A stretch of DNA of 64,000 bases from Mercurialis annua (taxonomy: Eukaryota > Streptophyta > Magnoliopsida > Malpighiales > Euphorbiaceae): NCBI RefSeq assembly GCF_937616625.2, contig NC_065571.1, positions 15,192,501-15,256,500 on the forward strand, given 5' to 3'. Made by a program: the position numbers and the translations under genes. The number at the start of each line of letters is the position of its first letter. Positions within the stretch are counted from its first letter, which is position 1. This document shows, piece after piece, positions 46,456 to 58,678 of this stretch. Under the pieces are notes generated by a model, which was not told the DNA's origin, ran no database searches, and saw nothing but the letters and a program-made list of their open reading frames with translations.

Positions 46456-47631
46456 GGGAAAAGGGTCATTCATGCCACTAAGGTTTGAGATATGTATCAA
46501 GTAAGCCCTCAATGTTCGAAAAGGTTCATCCATGCCCCCCAATGTTTGTAAAAATGGAGAATTAGGCCCCTCGGTTTAACGCCGTTTCATTGCTCCTAAA
46601 ACTCCGTTAATGTGATCCTACGTGGCAAAGATAAAAGGATCATTTATGCCCCTAAGATTTGGGTCCGAGATCAAATGAGCCCTCAACGTTTGAAAAATGA
46701 ACACTTAGGCCCCCAGTTTAACACTGTCTCATTGCTTCTCAGACTAAGTTAGTGTGATCCTGTGCGGCTAATTTTTACCGTCAAATTTTTCTCTACGGTG
46801 ACGGTCTTTCTCTCAGCAACAATCTGTCGTTGCAAAGTCATTTTATTACAAGACCGAGGTAAACCGATAGACTATCATTCTCCAATAATCGAATAAGGGA
46901 TTCTATTCACTAATCGGTATCTTGTTTGATGAAACTTGCAATGCCAGAGACGGAGAAAACGAAGTGTTTGGTGAGGTAGAAGGAGACAGTGCATGAGATG
47001 GAACGCCAAATGAAAAAAAAATACAATTTTTATCCTTTTAGTTAATTTTTTATATAATTGTTGAGTTTCTAATTTTTGGAAGAATGTAATTGTCGAATCG
47101 AAACACAAGAAGAAGATGAATAAACAAATCTTCTTAAAAAAATTTACAATTCATTATTAATTATGTTTAATCGTTTTCAATGATAGCGGATAATTATTAC
47201 CGATTAAATGTTCGACGTCGATTGTCTATGGTTCGATTAATGAAAAACACTAAAAATTAGCCACGCAGGATCACACTAATAGAGTTTGGGAGGCAACGAT
47301 ATAATGTTAAACTGGGGGCCTAACTGTTCATTTTTTCAAACGTTGAGGGCATAAATGAACCTTTTCAAATGTTATGGGCATAAGTGAACTTTTTTCAAAC
47401 GTTGAGGGTTTATTTGATCCCGGACCCAAACTTGAGAAGCATAAATGATCCTTTTATCTCTAACATGCATGATCATACAAACATAGTCTTAGGAGCAATA
47501 AAACGACGTTAAATCAAGGGGCCTGATTGTTCGTTTTTACAAACATTGGGAGTATGGGTGAACCTTTCCAGATGTTGAGGACTTACTTGACCCAGACCTC
47601 AAACCTTAAAGGCATGAATGACCCTTTTTCC
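46456..47631. mobile_element. 1.18-kb MULE with concentric inverted repeats
   Basis: A perfect 9-bp TSD, AATTTTAAA, sits at 46447-46455 and 47632-47640. Outer TIRs begin GGGAAAAGGGTCATTCATGC (right end GGAAAAAGGGTCATTCATGC). A second, inner inverted pair of the same family begins AGATAAAAGGATCATTTATG at about 46628 and ends near 47463. The core (46780-47110) is GC-richer, with a 77-codon minus-strand frame of no known domain. It could be one MULE inserted in a sibling, or a TIR duplication. Confidence 0.85.
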
Positions 47632-47982
47632 AATTTTAAATAATAATTTAATTTTGAATATTAATACAAAAAATGTCAGAAAAAACTTTTAAAACTTAAA
47701 TAAGTTAAATTAATAGTTAATCTAATTAAGGAAACTAATTAAAATAATACATTAACAACAATTTTTAAAAATAAATAAATTTTCTATTTAAAGTTAAAAT
47801 TTATGAAAATACATACTCAAGTTGAAAAACTAATTAGAATTATTTATTAATAACAACTTTTAATTAAACTAGTTTCGCATTACGTGCTATGCATGTGGCT
47901 CGTAACGTAACTCGCCAATGAACATATTAGTAAATTTATTATAATTATATCAATTTTTTATTTATAATTAAAATTAAATTAG

Positions 47983-49057
47983 CACTACTAGAAAACTGTC
48001 GATTAGCGACGGATTTTAGCGACGGATTTAGCGACGGATTTTGAATCCGTCGCTAAATCCTTAAAAAAATTGGCGGGATTCATCCCGCCAACCTTAGCGA
48101 CGGAAATTCTGTCGCTAAAATGGCGGGACAAACCCCGCCAATTTTTTTTCACTTTTAGCGACGGATTTCAAAATCCGTCGCTAAAAGTGTTACATTTAGT
48201 GACGGATTTCAGAATCCGTCGCTAAATGCTTACTTTTAGCGACGGATGTCAGAATCCGTCGCTAAATGCTTACTTTTAGCGACGGTTTTCAGAATCCGTC
48301 GCTAAAAGTATTAATTTTATTAAAAAATAATTATTTATTTAAAAAATAATTATTTGTTAAAAAATATTTATTTATTAATAAAATAATTATTTATTAAACA
48401 ACATTTATTTATTAATAAAATATTTATTTATTAAACGATATTTATTTATTAATAAAATAATTATTTATTAAAAAATTAATTATGTATAAAAAATAAATAT
48501 TTATTAAAAAAATAAATATTTATGAAAAAATAATTATTTTATAATGTGCATGTTAATTGCGGGAGTAAATATTCGTTCCTTTTAGTTATATTTAAATATA
48601 ATATACATAAATATATATCAAGAATCTGAGCTGGATAAGATGGAGTTACGCGCGGAGGAACTAGAAGGTTAAAGAGGTTTGGCTGAGAGCAATTGAAGGA
48701 TGGGTGACCTACTGGGAAGTTTGCGAAAATTGCCGGAGGATGATGATAGGTGACCTATCGCGGGCGGGTGGGTGATCGTGGGCTATAGATTAAATAATAT
48801 TTCATTTTTAGCTTTAATTAAAAAAATTATTTTTTTTTGTTTTTTTTTTTAAAAAATTAGTGACGGATCAAAATCCGTCGCTAAATCCGTCGCTAAATTT
48901 TTTAAAATCCGTCGCTAATTTTTTCTTTCCGTAGCTAAATGATTTAGCGATCAGGAATTTAGCGACAGATTAATCCATCGCTAATGCCATTTAGCGACGG
49001 ATTTATGCCATTTAGCGACGGAAAAATCCGTCGCTAAATGACATATTTCTAGTAGTG
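47983..49057. mobile_element. 1.08-kb non-autonomous CACTA element
   Basis: The termini are CACTACTAGAAA and its inverse TTTCTAGTAGTG, with a 3-bp TSD TAG at 47980-47982 and 49058-49060. Subterminal regions are packed with TTAGCGACGGA in both orientations, the transposase-binding arrays typical of En/Spm elements. No transposase is present. It is nested in a Helitron; removing it restores that element's sequence. Confidence 0.93.
48655..48735 (+). pseudogene. 5S rRNA-like segment inside the CACTA element
   Basis: The stretch GGATGGGTGACCTACTGGGA at 48698-48717 differs by one base from the 3' part of plant 5S rRNA genes as I remember them. The preceding 40 bp (GGTTAAAGAGGTTTGGCTGA) align with the internal promoter region holding the A box and intermediate element. 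The 5' third and the 3' end of the rRNA are not recognisable. It might act as a pol III promoter or simply be captured sequence. Confidence 0.65.
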
Positions 49058-49823
49058 TAGTTAAGAATTTTTGTAAAAGTAAATATAATATATTCGGTTA
49101 TTAAATTTTTTTTCCATACTGATTTTTTTTTTATAATTACCATAATTAAATAATTAACTTAATTTTATTAATAATATCTTTAAAAATAATAAGATAGAAA
49201 TTTAAATAATATTATATTGACCAAATACAATATTTTAATTTTGTAGTTCAATCAAACTAAAATATAGGTATTCCTACTAAGTTGGAGACAATTTAGTTAT
49301 TTTTTACATACTAAAAACTAAATTAGAGATAATTTAGCTATGTATTCTAATTAGGACTTTAATTATAATAGTGATTAATTAAATAACTAATTAGTTAATG
49401 ACTATAAAACCTTTATTTAGTAGTAAACTGAAAAGGATTATTCAGTAAATTTGTCTGTCCCCATAATAATCATAATTAAATAATTAAGTTAATTTTATTA
49501 ATAATATCTTTAAAAATAATAAGATAGAAATTTAAATAATAATATATTGACCAAATACAGTATTTTAATTTTATAGTTCAATCAAACTAAAAGATAGGCA
49601 TTCCTACTAATTTGGAGACATTTAGTTATTTTTTACATATTAAAAACTAAATTGGAGATAATTTAACTACCTATTCTAATTATGACTTTAATTACAATAG
49701 TGATTAATTAAATAATAACTAATTAGTTAATGACTATAAAACTTTTATTTAGTAGTAAACTGAAAAAGATTATTTAGTAAATTTGTCTGTCCCCCCCCCC
49801 CCCCCGTGCTTTTATATATAATA

Positions 49824-52222
49824 CTAGTTTTTCGCCACGTGCTACGCACGTGAGCGTTATTAGTATGACCCGTTATTTATAATTATATTTTAAATGCTTT
49901 TTATGCAGTATATATTATTATTTACGTTTTATTATATAAGATTGTGTTTTTTTTATTTGTTTTAGATCTTTTTTTTTCTTCTTTAATATGTGGTCAAAAA
50001 TCATAATAATAATTGTCTAGTGTCTCGCTCGTACTACGTACATGAGCGATATTAATATGACGTGTTATTTATATTGAATATACAATAAATTATTAGATAG
50101 TATAATACTTTAATTTATAATAAATTATTGTAATTTTTATTCAAGTTGTAGTTACTAATATTATTCACGCAGTATCTCTCGTTTTATATATGAAATGAAA
50201 TGAAATTTTTATTTTTATTTATAAACATATTTTTGGACTCTAATTAATGTGTTGAACTGGCATACAAAATAACCCGTTATTGTATAATAATTATTAAATA
50301 TAATATATTTATAATTTTTTAAATTATATTTGATAATATTTTTTTTAACTAATGGCAGAATCAAATTTCTTAATTCTCATGCAATCAAAACTATGAAACT
50401 ATCCACTACTATACATATTAAAACAATTTTTTGAGACCACCCATCACTCTAGAGATCATCTATTATAATCTAAATTCTAAAGTTCCTAAGATTTCATAAT
50501 TCACAAAAATAGTGCACAAATCAATAATCAAACACTTTTTTTTGACAATTCAATAATCAAACACTTAAATGAGTTAAATAGGCTAACCTTACGTGATAGC
50601 CGAATAGGATGTGATGTCAATGTTTCATTCTTTGAGTTTGTAAAGGATATGTTGCGCCAAACAAAATCTCCATTATCAGTAAAACAAAACATGCTAATAT
50701 GACAAAATAAAATGAACTCTAAAAAATGATGAATGCTTATCGTAAGTTATCAAACTGTGCTGTTATTCACTACTCCAATATTAACACTAAATCTGACTCA
50801 TATGATGCAGCAGTAACACCACTTCATATGAGTACCAATCTGACTGATCATATGCCAAATTCATGCATTATATCTTCTTCAATTCACATAACCCAGAAAA
50901 CAAATGCTCACATTTAACAATTCACATAACCCAGGAAATAAATAGTCACATTTAACAATTTAGAGAACCCATAAAATAAATGCATCTTCACAGAATTATG
51001 GCCTCTTCTAAGGATCTGAATTCAATAAAATAAAATAAAGAGTTAATGAAAATTAAAATAAAAACAACAGAAAAATAGATCCAAATAAACAAAATAAAAG
51101 AAGAAACATGCATGTATAAGTTTATAGGAGAGTGATGAGTTTTATTGATAACAAATTGTGATAATTAAATGGAGGTTATTTAGGGCTTGTTTGGTTCAGA
51201 TGTTTCTTATAGCTGATAGATGTTAGCTGTTGGCTGGTAGCTGATAGCTGATAGACTATACGTGTTTGGTGAGATTTGATTAGTTGTTGCTGTTTATATA
51301 TAAAATGACCGTAAAGGGCATAATTTTTTATTTTTATTTATTAATTTATAAATATATTATATTATATAATATTCAATAAAAATATTAAAAATTATTTTTT
51401 TTATAAGAAGGAACGTTTAGTTTAAACTTATTTAGATATTTTTTTTGATAAATTTATGATTTATTTTAAAAAAAATTAAGTTATAGTTTTGTTAATATAA
51501 ATAAATAATATTAGATAATTTAAAAATGATTAGAGTGTTTGAAAATAATTTAAATAACTATTATATAAATTAAAAAATAATATATTCTAATAGGGGTAGT
51601 TTTGTCTAAATAATTAAAAATATTAAAAAAGCTATCAGCTGTTGGCAAAAAACTTCAAAATGAAGTTTTTCAAAAAGCAGCTGTTGGAAGTTCAAAAAGC
51701 TCCAAATTTTTTTTATAAAATTCTCACCAAACACTTTGGTGGAGCTTTTTGAAAAGCAAAAGTTAAAAGTTCCACCAAAAAGTTGAACCAAACACCCACT
51801 TATTTATTCCATAAAAAAGAAATAGAGGTTATTTAGAGATAAAGAAAGTGGAGAAAATTTAGGATAATTCGGTTAAAGATTATAATTTCAAAATTAAAAT
51901 TGTACTCCAATAATTTCAAAACACATACACACGATGACAACAATTATATCATTAACATAATTTGAGCTTGTATTCTTTTATTGAATCACTTATTAAGATA
52001 ACTCCCTGTAGCAAATGTGTAGCTAGTGGTCTATTGGAGTTAAACTTCTCTTAATTAGCTGGTGGTGCTTAAGATAAATTTCTTGTAGCACATGCACGCG
52101 GGTTACATAATTTAACTTTTAACTTTTAATTTTAACTTCGTAATATTTGTTATTATTGTTATTGGAGGCTAATATCGTAAATTTGTCTGTCCCCTCCCTT
52201 CCCATATATAAGATAGTTATTA
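49824..52222 (-). mobile_element. Helitron family B unit 1
   Basis: The minus-strand 3' end is CACGTGCGTAGCACGTGGCG then AAAAACTAG (CTAG at 49824-49827), a strong CACGTGC/GCACGTG hairpin. A degraded second 3' end of the same family lies at 50017 (ACATGAGCGATATTAATATG), implying a nested or duplicated end. The 5' side (52185-52222) has the family phrase GTAAATTTGTCTGTCCCCTC. A hAT sits inside at 51183-51798. About 50560-51010 is less AT-rich and may be captured sequence, but no protein was recognised. Confidence 0.75.
51183..51798. mobile_element. 616-bp hAT-type MITE inside Helitron B1
   Basis: The termini are GGGCTTGTTTGGTTCA and inverse TGGGTGTTTGGTTCAA. The flanking 8-mers are GTTATTTA (51175-51182) and CTTATTTA (51799-51806), 7 of 8 identical. 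The inner part has AGCTGATAGCTGATAG-type repeats on the left and AAAAAGCTCC-type on the right. No coding capacity. Confidence 0.7.
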
Positions 52223-52889
52223 CTAGTTTTTCGCCACGTGCTACGCACGTGAGCGGTATTATATGACCCGTTATTTTTAATTGTAATTGTAGTTTTTGAT
52301 TTATAATTTTAGTAATATAGTATTATTTATATTTCATTAATATATTTATGCTTGAATATTTTGACTCTTTAGAATATATTCAATTAATTAAGAGTCCTAT
52401 TAGCTCAATAGTTCTTATTAAAATGGATGGTATATACAGTAATGAAAATTAAAACTATATTTATTATAAAGGTTTATTTAGAAGTTTATTTAGAAGTTTT
52501 TGATTTATTTATTTAATTAATTATATTTTAATTATTGTTCTTGTAGGAATGCATAGAACCATCATCAGTCGGAAAAAGGCGTAGTTACAATTAAGTTTTG
52601 AATTTTGTTTAAATCAGGAATACCAATTCGCATTCCTTTTAAATAATTTTATGCTTATATGTCGTATTTATATATACATATTTCATTTATATATTTAAGT
52701 TAATCACTTAGAGTCATAATTTATTATGTGTGTGTTTTAAATTCTTTTATAACAAAATGAAGTAAAACATGTATGAAATATCTAAAAGCTAAATAATACT
52801 TTATTAATTAAAATATTTGTTTTCAAACAACTAAATAATAAAAATAAATAATTAAAAACAAAAATCTAATTAAAAACAAAAGTTATTTG

Positions 52890-53505
52890 AGAAGTATCAT
52901 ATATCAGCAGTCTCAATCTTTTTCAATCTTAACCTTTTTATGTAGTCTTTGATCTTGGTCTTCATCATCTTCCTCGATATTAGTTGAAACTTGTATTTTT
53001 TCATAATCTTGAACATCAACTGCAATAAAACTTTAATATATTCTCTTTTCCCATCTTTTTTGTTCAATCTCAAAAAAAAAAAATTGGTCTTTATCATTTT
53101 TTTGGAGTACGGTTTGCTAGACCTTTATATTACCAATATATATATTCAAGTTTTGGGCACAATAATTCAATAAGCATATATATAAATCCATAAAAATATA
53201 ATACAATTAAAAAAGTATTTTATATATAATAAAAACTAACCTCGGCATCAATTAAAATTAATTTCTTAAATTGATGGTTCTTGATTGTATGGATCATAAA
53301 CATTCAAAAAAGCATCACTTTAATTGTAAAGTGTTTTTACCTTCCTCAAGAAATTTGATTAAAGAATCTTTGTTTTCATCTTTATTGCTATTGACTTCAC
53401 TTTTAAGTAAAACTTTACTTTCGATTGCATCAATTCTAAGAGAATTTATGTCTTCATTTTTGTTACTTTCAACTTAATTTTCATTGAAATTTTCTTCCAT
53501 CGTAG
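52890..53505 (-). pseudogene. Gene-fragment-like exons carried in Helitron B2
   Basis: Reading the minus strand from an ATG at about 53500, a Glu/Asn/Lys-rich frame runs about 45 codons with one early stop, then meets a donor-like site (CTTGAGGAAG then gtaaaa) near 53345. Further exon-like pieces lie at 52897-53097 (66 codons, Lys-rich, RLRLKKIETAD). A similar piece with RLKTLEIDEE lies in unit B4 near 57595-57635. This fits host-gene exons picked up by a Helitron, same strand as the element. The parent gene is not recognised. Confidence 0.4.
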
Positions 53506-53596
53506 AATAAATTTGAAATATAGAATTGATTATGGTTATAATTTTTTTTGAGAACACGTATAAATATATATAGGAATAAATGCATATAATACAAAT

Positions 53597-54294
53597 CAGA
53601 GCCGGCCTTAGACGAGATGAGGCCCTAGACAATTTTTTTGAAAAATTTATAAAAATATCTATTTTATCAAAATATTTATAAAAAAACTTGTTTTATTTTT
53701 TCATAAAATTACATTTATTTTTTACTTATCATTTTTATAAAATACATTTTTAGTAGATCATTGATAAATTTTTAAAAAGTATATTTGAAAAAAAAATTGA
53801 AAAATAATATTTTTATAAAAAGTTAAATAAAGCATATATATTTATCTTTTTTTTATTAAATAGTTAAATACATATAAATGAGACCCTGGACGATAAAGAC
53901 ATATAAGTTAAATATTATCTTAGATGGTATTAATCGGAATCTACATATATAATACCAAGGAGTCTATTTAATTTTTTGCAATTAAACTTACAACAATACC
54001 AATTATTAAAAGGCTCGATATATACATATATCAAAACATTTATTTTTAAAAGACCTAAAATAAATATGAGGCCTAATCTAGAGATCTAATTATTAAAATA
54101 TAGTATAATTAATTTTTAAAATAAAAAATTTAATACATATCACTAAAAACTTCAATAAAAAACATTTTAGAAAAATATATATATTTTATAAAATATTTTA
54201 ATTTTTTTTAAAGGACCCCATATTTATATGGGGCCCTTAAAAAGTGGAGGCCCTAGACATAAGCCTTAGTGGCCTATGCCTAAGGCCGGGCCTG
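53597..54294. mobile_element. 698-bp hAT element inside Helitron B2
   Basis: The termini are CAGAGCCGGCCTTAG and inverse CAGGCCCGGCCTTAGG. The 8-bp TSD is ATACAAAT (53589-53596) and ATGCAAAT (54295-54302), 7 of 8 identical. GAGGCCCTAGAC-type subterminal motifs face each other. The interior is AT-rich and non-coding. Confidence 0.85.
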
Positions 54295-54687
54295 ATGCAA
54301 ATAGTGGTGTGTTGAAATTAAACTTTTTTTAATTAGCTAGTGATGATAGTGGTGTGTTGAAATTAAACTTCTCTTAATTAGCTAGTGGTGTTTGATTTGA
54401 GTTACCAAACACATACAGACGGTTATAACAATCATATAATTAACAAATTACTATTACTTTACATAATTTAAGCTTAAGATAACACTTATTAAGATAACTC
54501 CTTGCAGCAGATATGTAGCTAGTGGTGTATAAGATAAACTTGCATACGACTGGGTTACATAATTTAACTTTCTTGATATTTTTTATTAACTTTTAATTCT
54601 AACTTCGTAATATTTTTTATTATCGGAGGTTAATATTGTAAATTTACCTATCCTCCCCTTCACACTTATAGAATACTTATAGATAGA

Positions 54688-56145
54688 CTAGTTTTTCACC
54701 ACGTGCTACGGACGAGATCGGTATTATATGACCCGTTAAATATAATAATAATCATTATTTTTATTATTATTTGTGTATTTTTATTAGTATTATTATTATT
54801 GGCGTACTTCATTAGAATTATGTTTTTTTTCGTTTTGGTTTTGTTTAACTATTTTGTAATTTTTTTCAATTTTACTAACTATTTTAATGTTTGCCTACTT
54901 AATGATTTATTAATGCATGAGACACTTTTTTACGTTGTTGTATTTGTTATTGATAACTCCTATTTTTTTCTATATTGATCCTCGCATTCCCACATTAAAT
55001 GGACCACTTTTATAATTTTCTTTATTAAAAATATCCTCACCAATTCTAGGGATGGAATGGAATCACTCGTTTACTAGTATTTCTTTGCTGGGTTTCATGC
55101 AGTGTTAATTATTGTTCATGAATGGGTCTAATCTCGATATAAACTTTAATTACCTATTTTACTTAACATCAATTTATAATTAAGTTTATATTATTTTCTT
55201 AAAATCTATTTTTTATATGATTCAAATTCAAACTCATGTATTTACATAAATATTCTATTTTTTGTATTAAAATTAAATTTATACTTAAACTATTAAATTA
55301 AATAATTTACATTAATTTTTTATTGAATAGTAATATCTTCTCTTATTTTTAAATTGTACTAAAAAATTAACTAAGCTACTGTTTAACTTTGCGAACTTTA
55401 TCTTTTTACGAATAATTATTTGATATTAGTTTGACATCTCATAATTAATTGAGTCTAAATATGAAAGTTCCTATTATTAAATTTTTTAATTAAAAATTAG
55501 ATACAGTCGATCCTCTGATAATTAATATACATGGTGGATTAAAAATTTATTAATTATTAGAATTATTAATTTATTGAATATTTTATAAGACGTAATATGT
55601 ACACTTAATATGATAATTTACTATTAACTACACTAACTACACTTAATATGTATATTTATATTTCCCATTTGATGACGTAATGCATCTTTTTTGGACTCTA
55701 TATATTTGTATTAAAATACAATACAAACATAATAGTAATTGGTTTAATTTCTCAGATTGATAGTTGCATTATGATTGTAAATTATTATCCGTATATGTTT
55801 ATTCCTATTAAATGTAAAACTCTTATTATAATTAGAGAGTTTTATTAAGAATCCTATTTCATATCAATTCGTAAATAAAAGTAGAATCCTATTTCATTCC
55901 ATATTTGCTTTCGTAAATAAGAGTAGAGTCCTATTTCATTCCATATTTACTATAAACTAACGCATATATAAAGTCCTATTTAACGCATATAGTTTTACTA
56001 TGAGAAGAGTCCCACTTAAATTAATTAACCTTTTATATGTTTTAAATTGCCTTTTTTTAATATTTATAAATTATTGAAACACTAATATCGTAATTTTGCA
56101 TGTCCCCCCTTTCCCACGTGCACGTATAAGATAGTTATAGATAGA
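54688..56145 (-). mobile_element. Helitron family B unit 3
   Basis: The 3' end CTAG is at 54688-54691 with a slightly decayed hairpin (CGTCCGTAGCACGTGGTGAA on the minus strand). The 5' end TCTATCTATAACTATC has its TC at 56144-56145. The body is very AT-rich. A 91-codon frame at 54703-54978 is hydrophobic only because of TTT/ATT codons. No gene is recognised. Confidence 0.75.
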
Positions 56146-56722
56146 TGTAGTTCAATCAAACTAAAAGATAGGTATTCCTACTAAGTTTGAGACAATTTAG
56201 TTATTTTTTACATACTAAAACTAAATTGAAGATAATTTAGCTTTCTATTCTAATTAGGACTTTAATTACAATAGTGATTAATTAAATAACTAATTAGTTA
56301 ATGACTATAAAACCTTTATTTAGTAGTAAACTGAAAAGGATTATTCAGTAAATTTGTCAGTCCCCATAATAACCATAATTAAATAATTAACTTAATTTTA
56401 TTAATAATATCTTTAAAAATAATAAGATAGAAATTTAAATAATAATATATTGACCAAATACAATATTTTAATTTTATAGTTCAATCAAATTAAAAGATAG
56501 GCATTCCTACTAATTTGGAGACAATTTAGTTATTTTTTACATACTAAAAACTAAATTGGAGATAATTTAGTTACATATTCTAATTAGAACTTTAATTACA
56601 ATAGTGATAGTGATTAATTAAATAACTAATTAGTTAATGACTATAAAACTTTTATTTAGTAGTAAACTGAAAATGATTATTCAGTAAATTTGCTTGCCCC
56701 ACATTCGTGCTTTTATATATAA
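56146..56722 (-). mobile_element. Helitron family A unit 2, lacking its 3' end
   Basis: It begins abruptly at TGTAGTTCAATCAAACTAAA, an internal position of family A, and shows the same internal junction as unit A1 (CAGTCCCC then ATAATAACCATAATTAAATA near 56360-56380). The 5' side is the normal TATATATAAAAGCACGAATG. Missing the hairpin terminus, it is a truncated copy. Confidence 0.7.
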
Positions 56723-57276
56723 CTAGTCTCGCATTACGTGCTATGCACGTGGCTCGTAACGTAACTCGTCAATGTACATATTAGTAAATTTATTATAATT
56801 ATAACAATTTTTTATTTATAATCAATATTAAATTAATTAAAAAAATTTGTAAAAATAAATATAATATGTTCGGTTATTAATTTTTTTTCGATACTAAATT
56901 TATTCTTCTTTTGATTTTATAATAACCATAATTAAATATTTAACTTAATTTTATTAATAATATCTTTAAAAATAATAAAATAGAAATTTAAATAATAATA
57001 TATTTACCAAATACAATATTTTAATTTTGTAGTTAAATCAAACTAAAAGATAGGTATTCCTACTAATTTGGAAACAATTTAGCTATTTTTTACATACTAA
57101 CAACTAAATTGGAGATGATTTAGCTACCTATTCTAATTAGGACTTTAAATACAGTAGTGATTAATTAAATAACTAATTAGTTAATGACTGTAAAACCTTT
57201 ATTTAGTAATAAACTTAAAAGGATTATTCAGTAAATTTGCCTGTCCCCCCCCCATCCGTGCTTTTATATATAGTAT
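56723..57276 (-). mobile_element. Helitron family A unit 3, complete
   Basis: The 3' end is CACGTAATGCGAGACTAG (CTAG at 56723-56726), and the 5' side is ATACTATATATAAAAGCACG. At 554 bp it is nearly the same length as the plus-strand copy at 23373-23933 and is the best full-length reference for family A in the array. Confidence 0.82.
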
Positions 57277-58676
57277 TAGCGTTTCGCCACGTGCTACGCA
57301 CGTGAGCGGCATTTATATGGCCCGTTATATATATATATATATATATATATTAAATATTATTAAAATATATTACTATATCTTATAATGATTATTATATTAT
57401 ACATTATTAAAATTGAAAAGACATTCTATAATTTGATTAAAATTAAATAGGCTGAGATATGTCACTTGTTTAACAAAGTATAGTACAAATTTCTATTAGC
57501 TTTTCATGCCTGAAAAGTAAAACATGAACTTCTAACAGGTACAAAAAAGAGTTGTCATGCATATTTCATAATGAGATCAAACCTCAGTATTGCCCTCATA
57601 TTCTTCATCTATTTCAAGTGTCTTCAATCTACATCTTGTAAGAAGGAAACCAGTTAATGAAAATATTTAAAAACGGGAAAACACAAACGCAAAGCATATT
57701 AATCAATAAAATATCTCTCAAATTACACAAAAGAAAAAAAATGAATAAATTTACACAACATGAAAATATTTAAAAGATCCAATTATCACTACAAATTACA
57801 GTTAATGCAATCAAATTGTAAAATGATGAAAATCTTAAATTGTACTCTCAGTTGATAATTAATAAACAGTAATAATGAATATAAAAATTGAACCTTGTTG
57901 AAATTGCAGCCGTGATTTCTTTTCATAAATCCTATTTGTATTTATAGGGATGATATATTTGTAGTTTTGTTAATAAGAAGTTCACTTTAATTAGAAGATT
58001 GCTTTAATGAGTATTCTAATGATAATAAAACTTTCTATTCATTATTTAATTAATTTTATAATATATAATAAAATTAGATTATATAGTGTTAGACTTTTAC
58101 CAACTAATTTATATTAAACTTTTTTCCGCAATTAGTAAACCTATACTAACTAATTAATTAATATTAAACTTTGTAAATATGTTAGTTATGTAACCCAAAC
58201 TCTAAACGTACACCAAGTTGAGAATTTGGACTTTTGATTTTATTAAAATTTTATTTTAGTTTTGTTAATCTTCTAATTGCAGTCATAGTCAACTTTAAAC
58301 TCCTTCACACCTCTTATCCGAATAAATTTTGATTTTATCTTTTAATATTTATTTTTAATAAGTTATATACTTATAGACTTATAGTTAACCTCTTTAAATG
58401 TTTATTGTAATTAAACTATTAATGATTAAAATTTCATTTTAGTTTTGTTAATTTTCTAATTGCAGTCATAGTCAACTTTAAACTCCTTCACACCTCTTAT
58501 CCGAATAAATTTTGATTTTATCTTTTAATATTTATTTTTAATAAGTTATATACTTATAGACTTATAGTTAACCTCTTTAAATGTTTATTGTAATTAAACT
58601 ATTAATGAACACTATTATCGTAATTTTGCCTGTCCCCCCCCCCCTTCACACTTATAGAATAGTTATTATAGATAGA
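57277..58676 (-). mobile_element. Helitron family B unit 4
   Basis: The 3' end hairpin CACGTGCGTAGCACGTGGCG is intact, but the terminal CTAG reads CTAA on the minus strand, still a CTRR. The 5' TC is at 58675-58676, two bases before the next unit. An AT microsatellite lies at 57327-57350. A possible exon-like piece lies near 57595-57635. A 183-bp tandem duplication is included. Confidence 0.78.
58242..58607. repeat. Near-perfect 183-bp tandem duplication
   Basis: Units 58242-58424 and 58425-58607 differ at only about two or three positions, near their starts. Both contain CTCCTTCACACCTCTTATCC. The high identity against the decayed surroundings marks a recent local duplication. Confidence 0.92.
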
Positions 58677-58678
58677 TA

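Larger units (their letters stand above)
47869..49823 (-). mobile_element. Helitron family A unit 1, carrying a CACTA insertion
   Basis: On the minus strand it ends with the CACGTAATGCGAAACTAG terminus (CTAG at 47869-47872). The right end is TATATATAAAAGCACGGGGG. After removing the CACTA at 47983-49057 the body matches 56146-57276 and 23373-23933. It contains a partial tandem duplication: the 5'-end block ends at CCCC near 49464 and the body restarts at ATAATAATCATAATTAAATA, giving a repeat period of about 340 bp. No coding capacity. Confidence 0.75.
52223..54687 (-). mobile_element. Helitron family B unit 2
   Basis: The 3' terminus is at 52223-52226 (CTAG) with the perfect CACGTGC-TAC-GCACGTG hairpin. 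The 5' end reads TCTATCTATAAGTATTC on the minus strand, its TC at 54686-54687 directly abutting the CTAG of the next unit. It contains a hAT (53597-54294) and gene-like fragments (52890-53505). Confidence 0.8.

Noticed and set aside
54703..54978. 91-aa hydrophobic membrane protein
   Set aside because: The hydrophobic codons follow from T-rich DNA in a Helitron body, and the frame begins within the conserved Helitron terminus.
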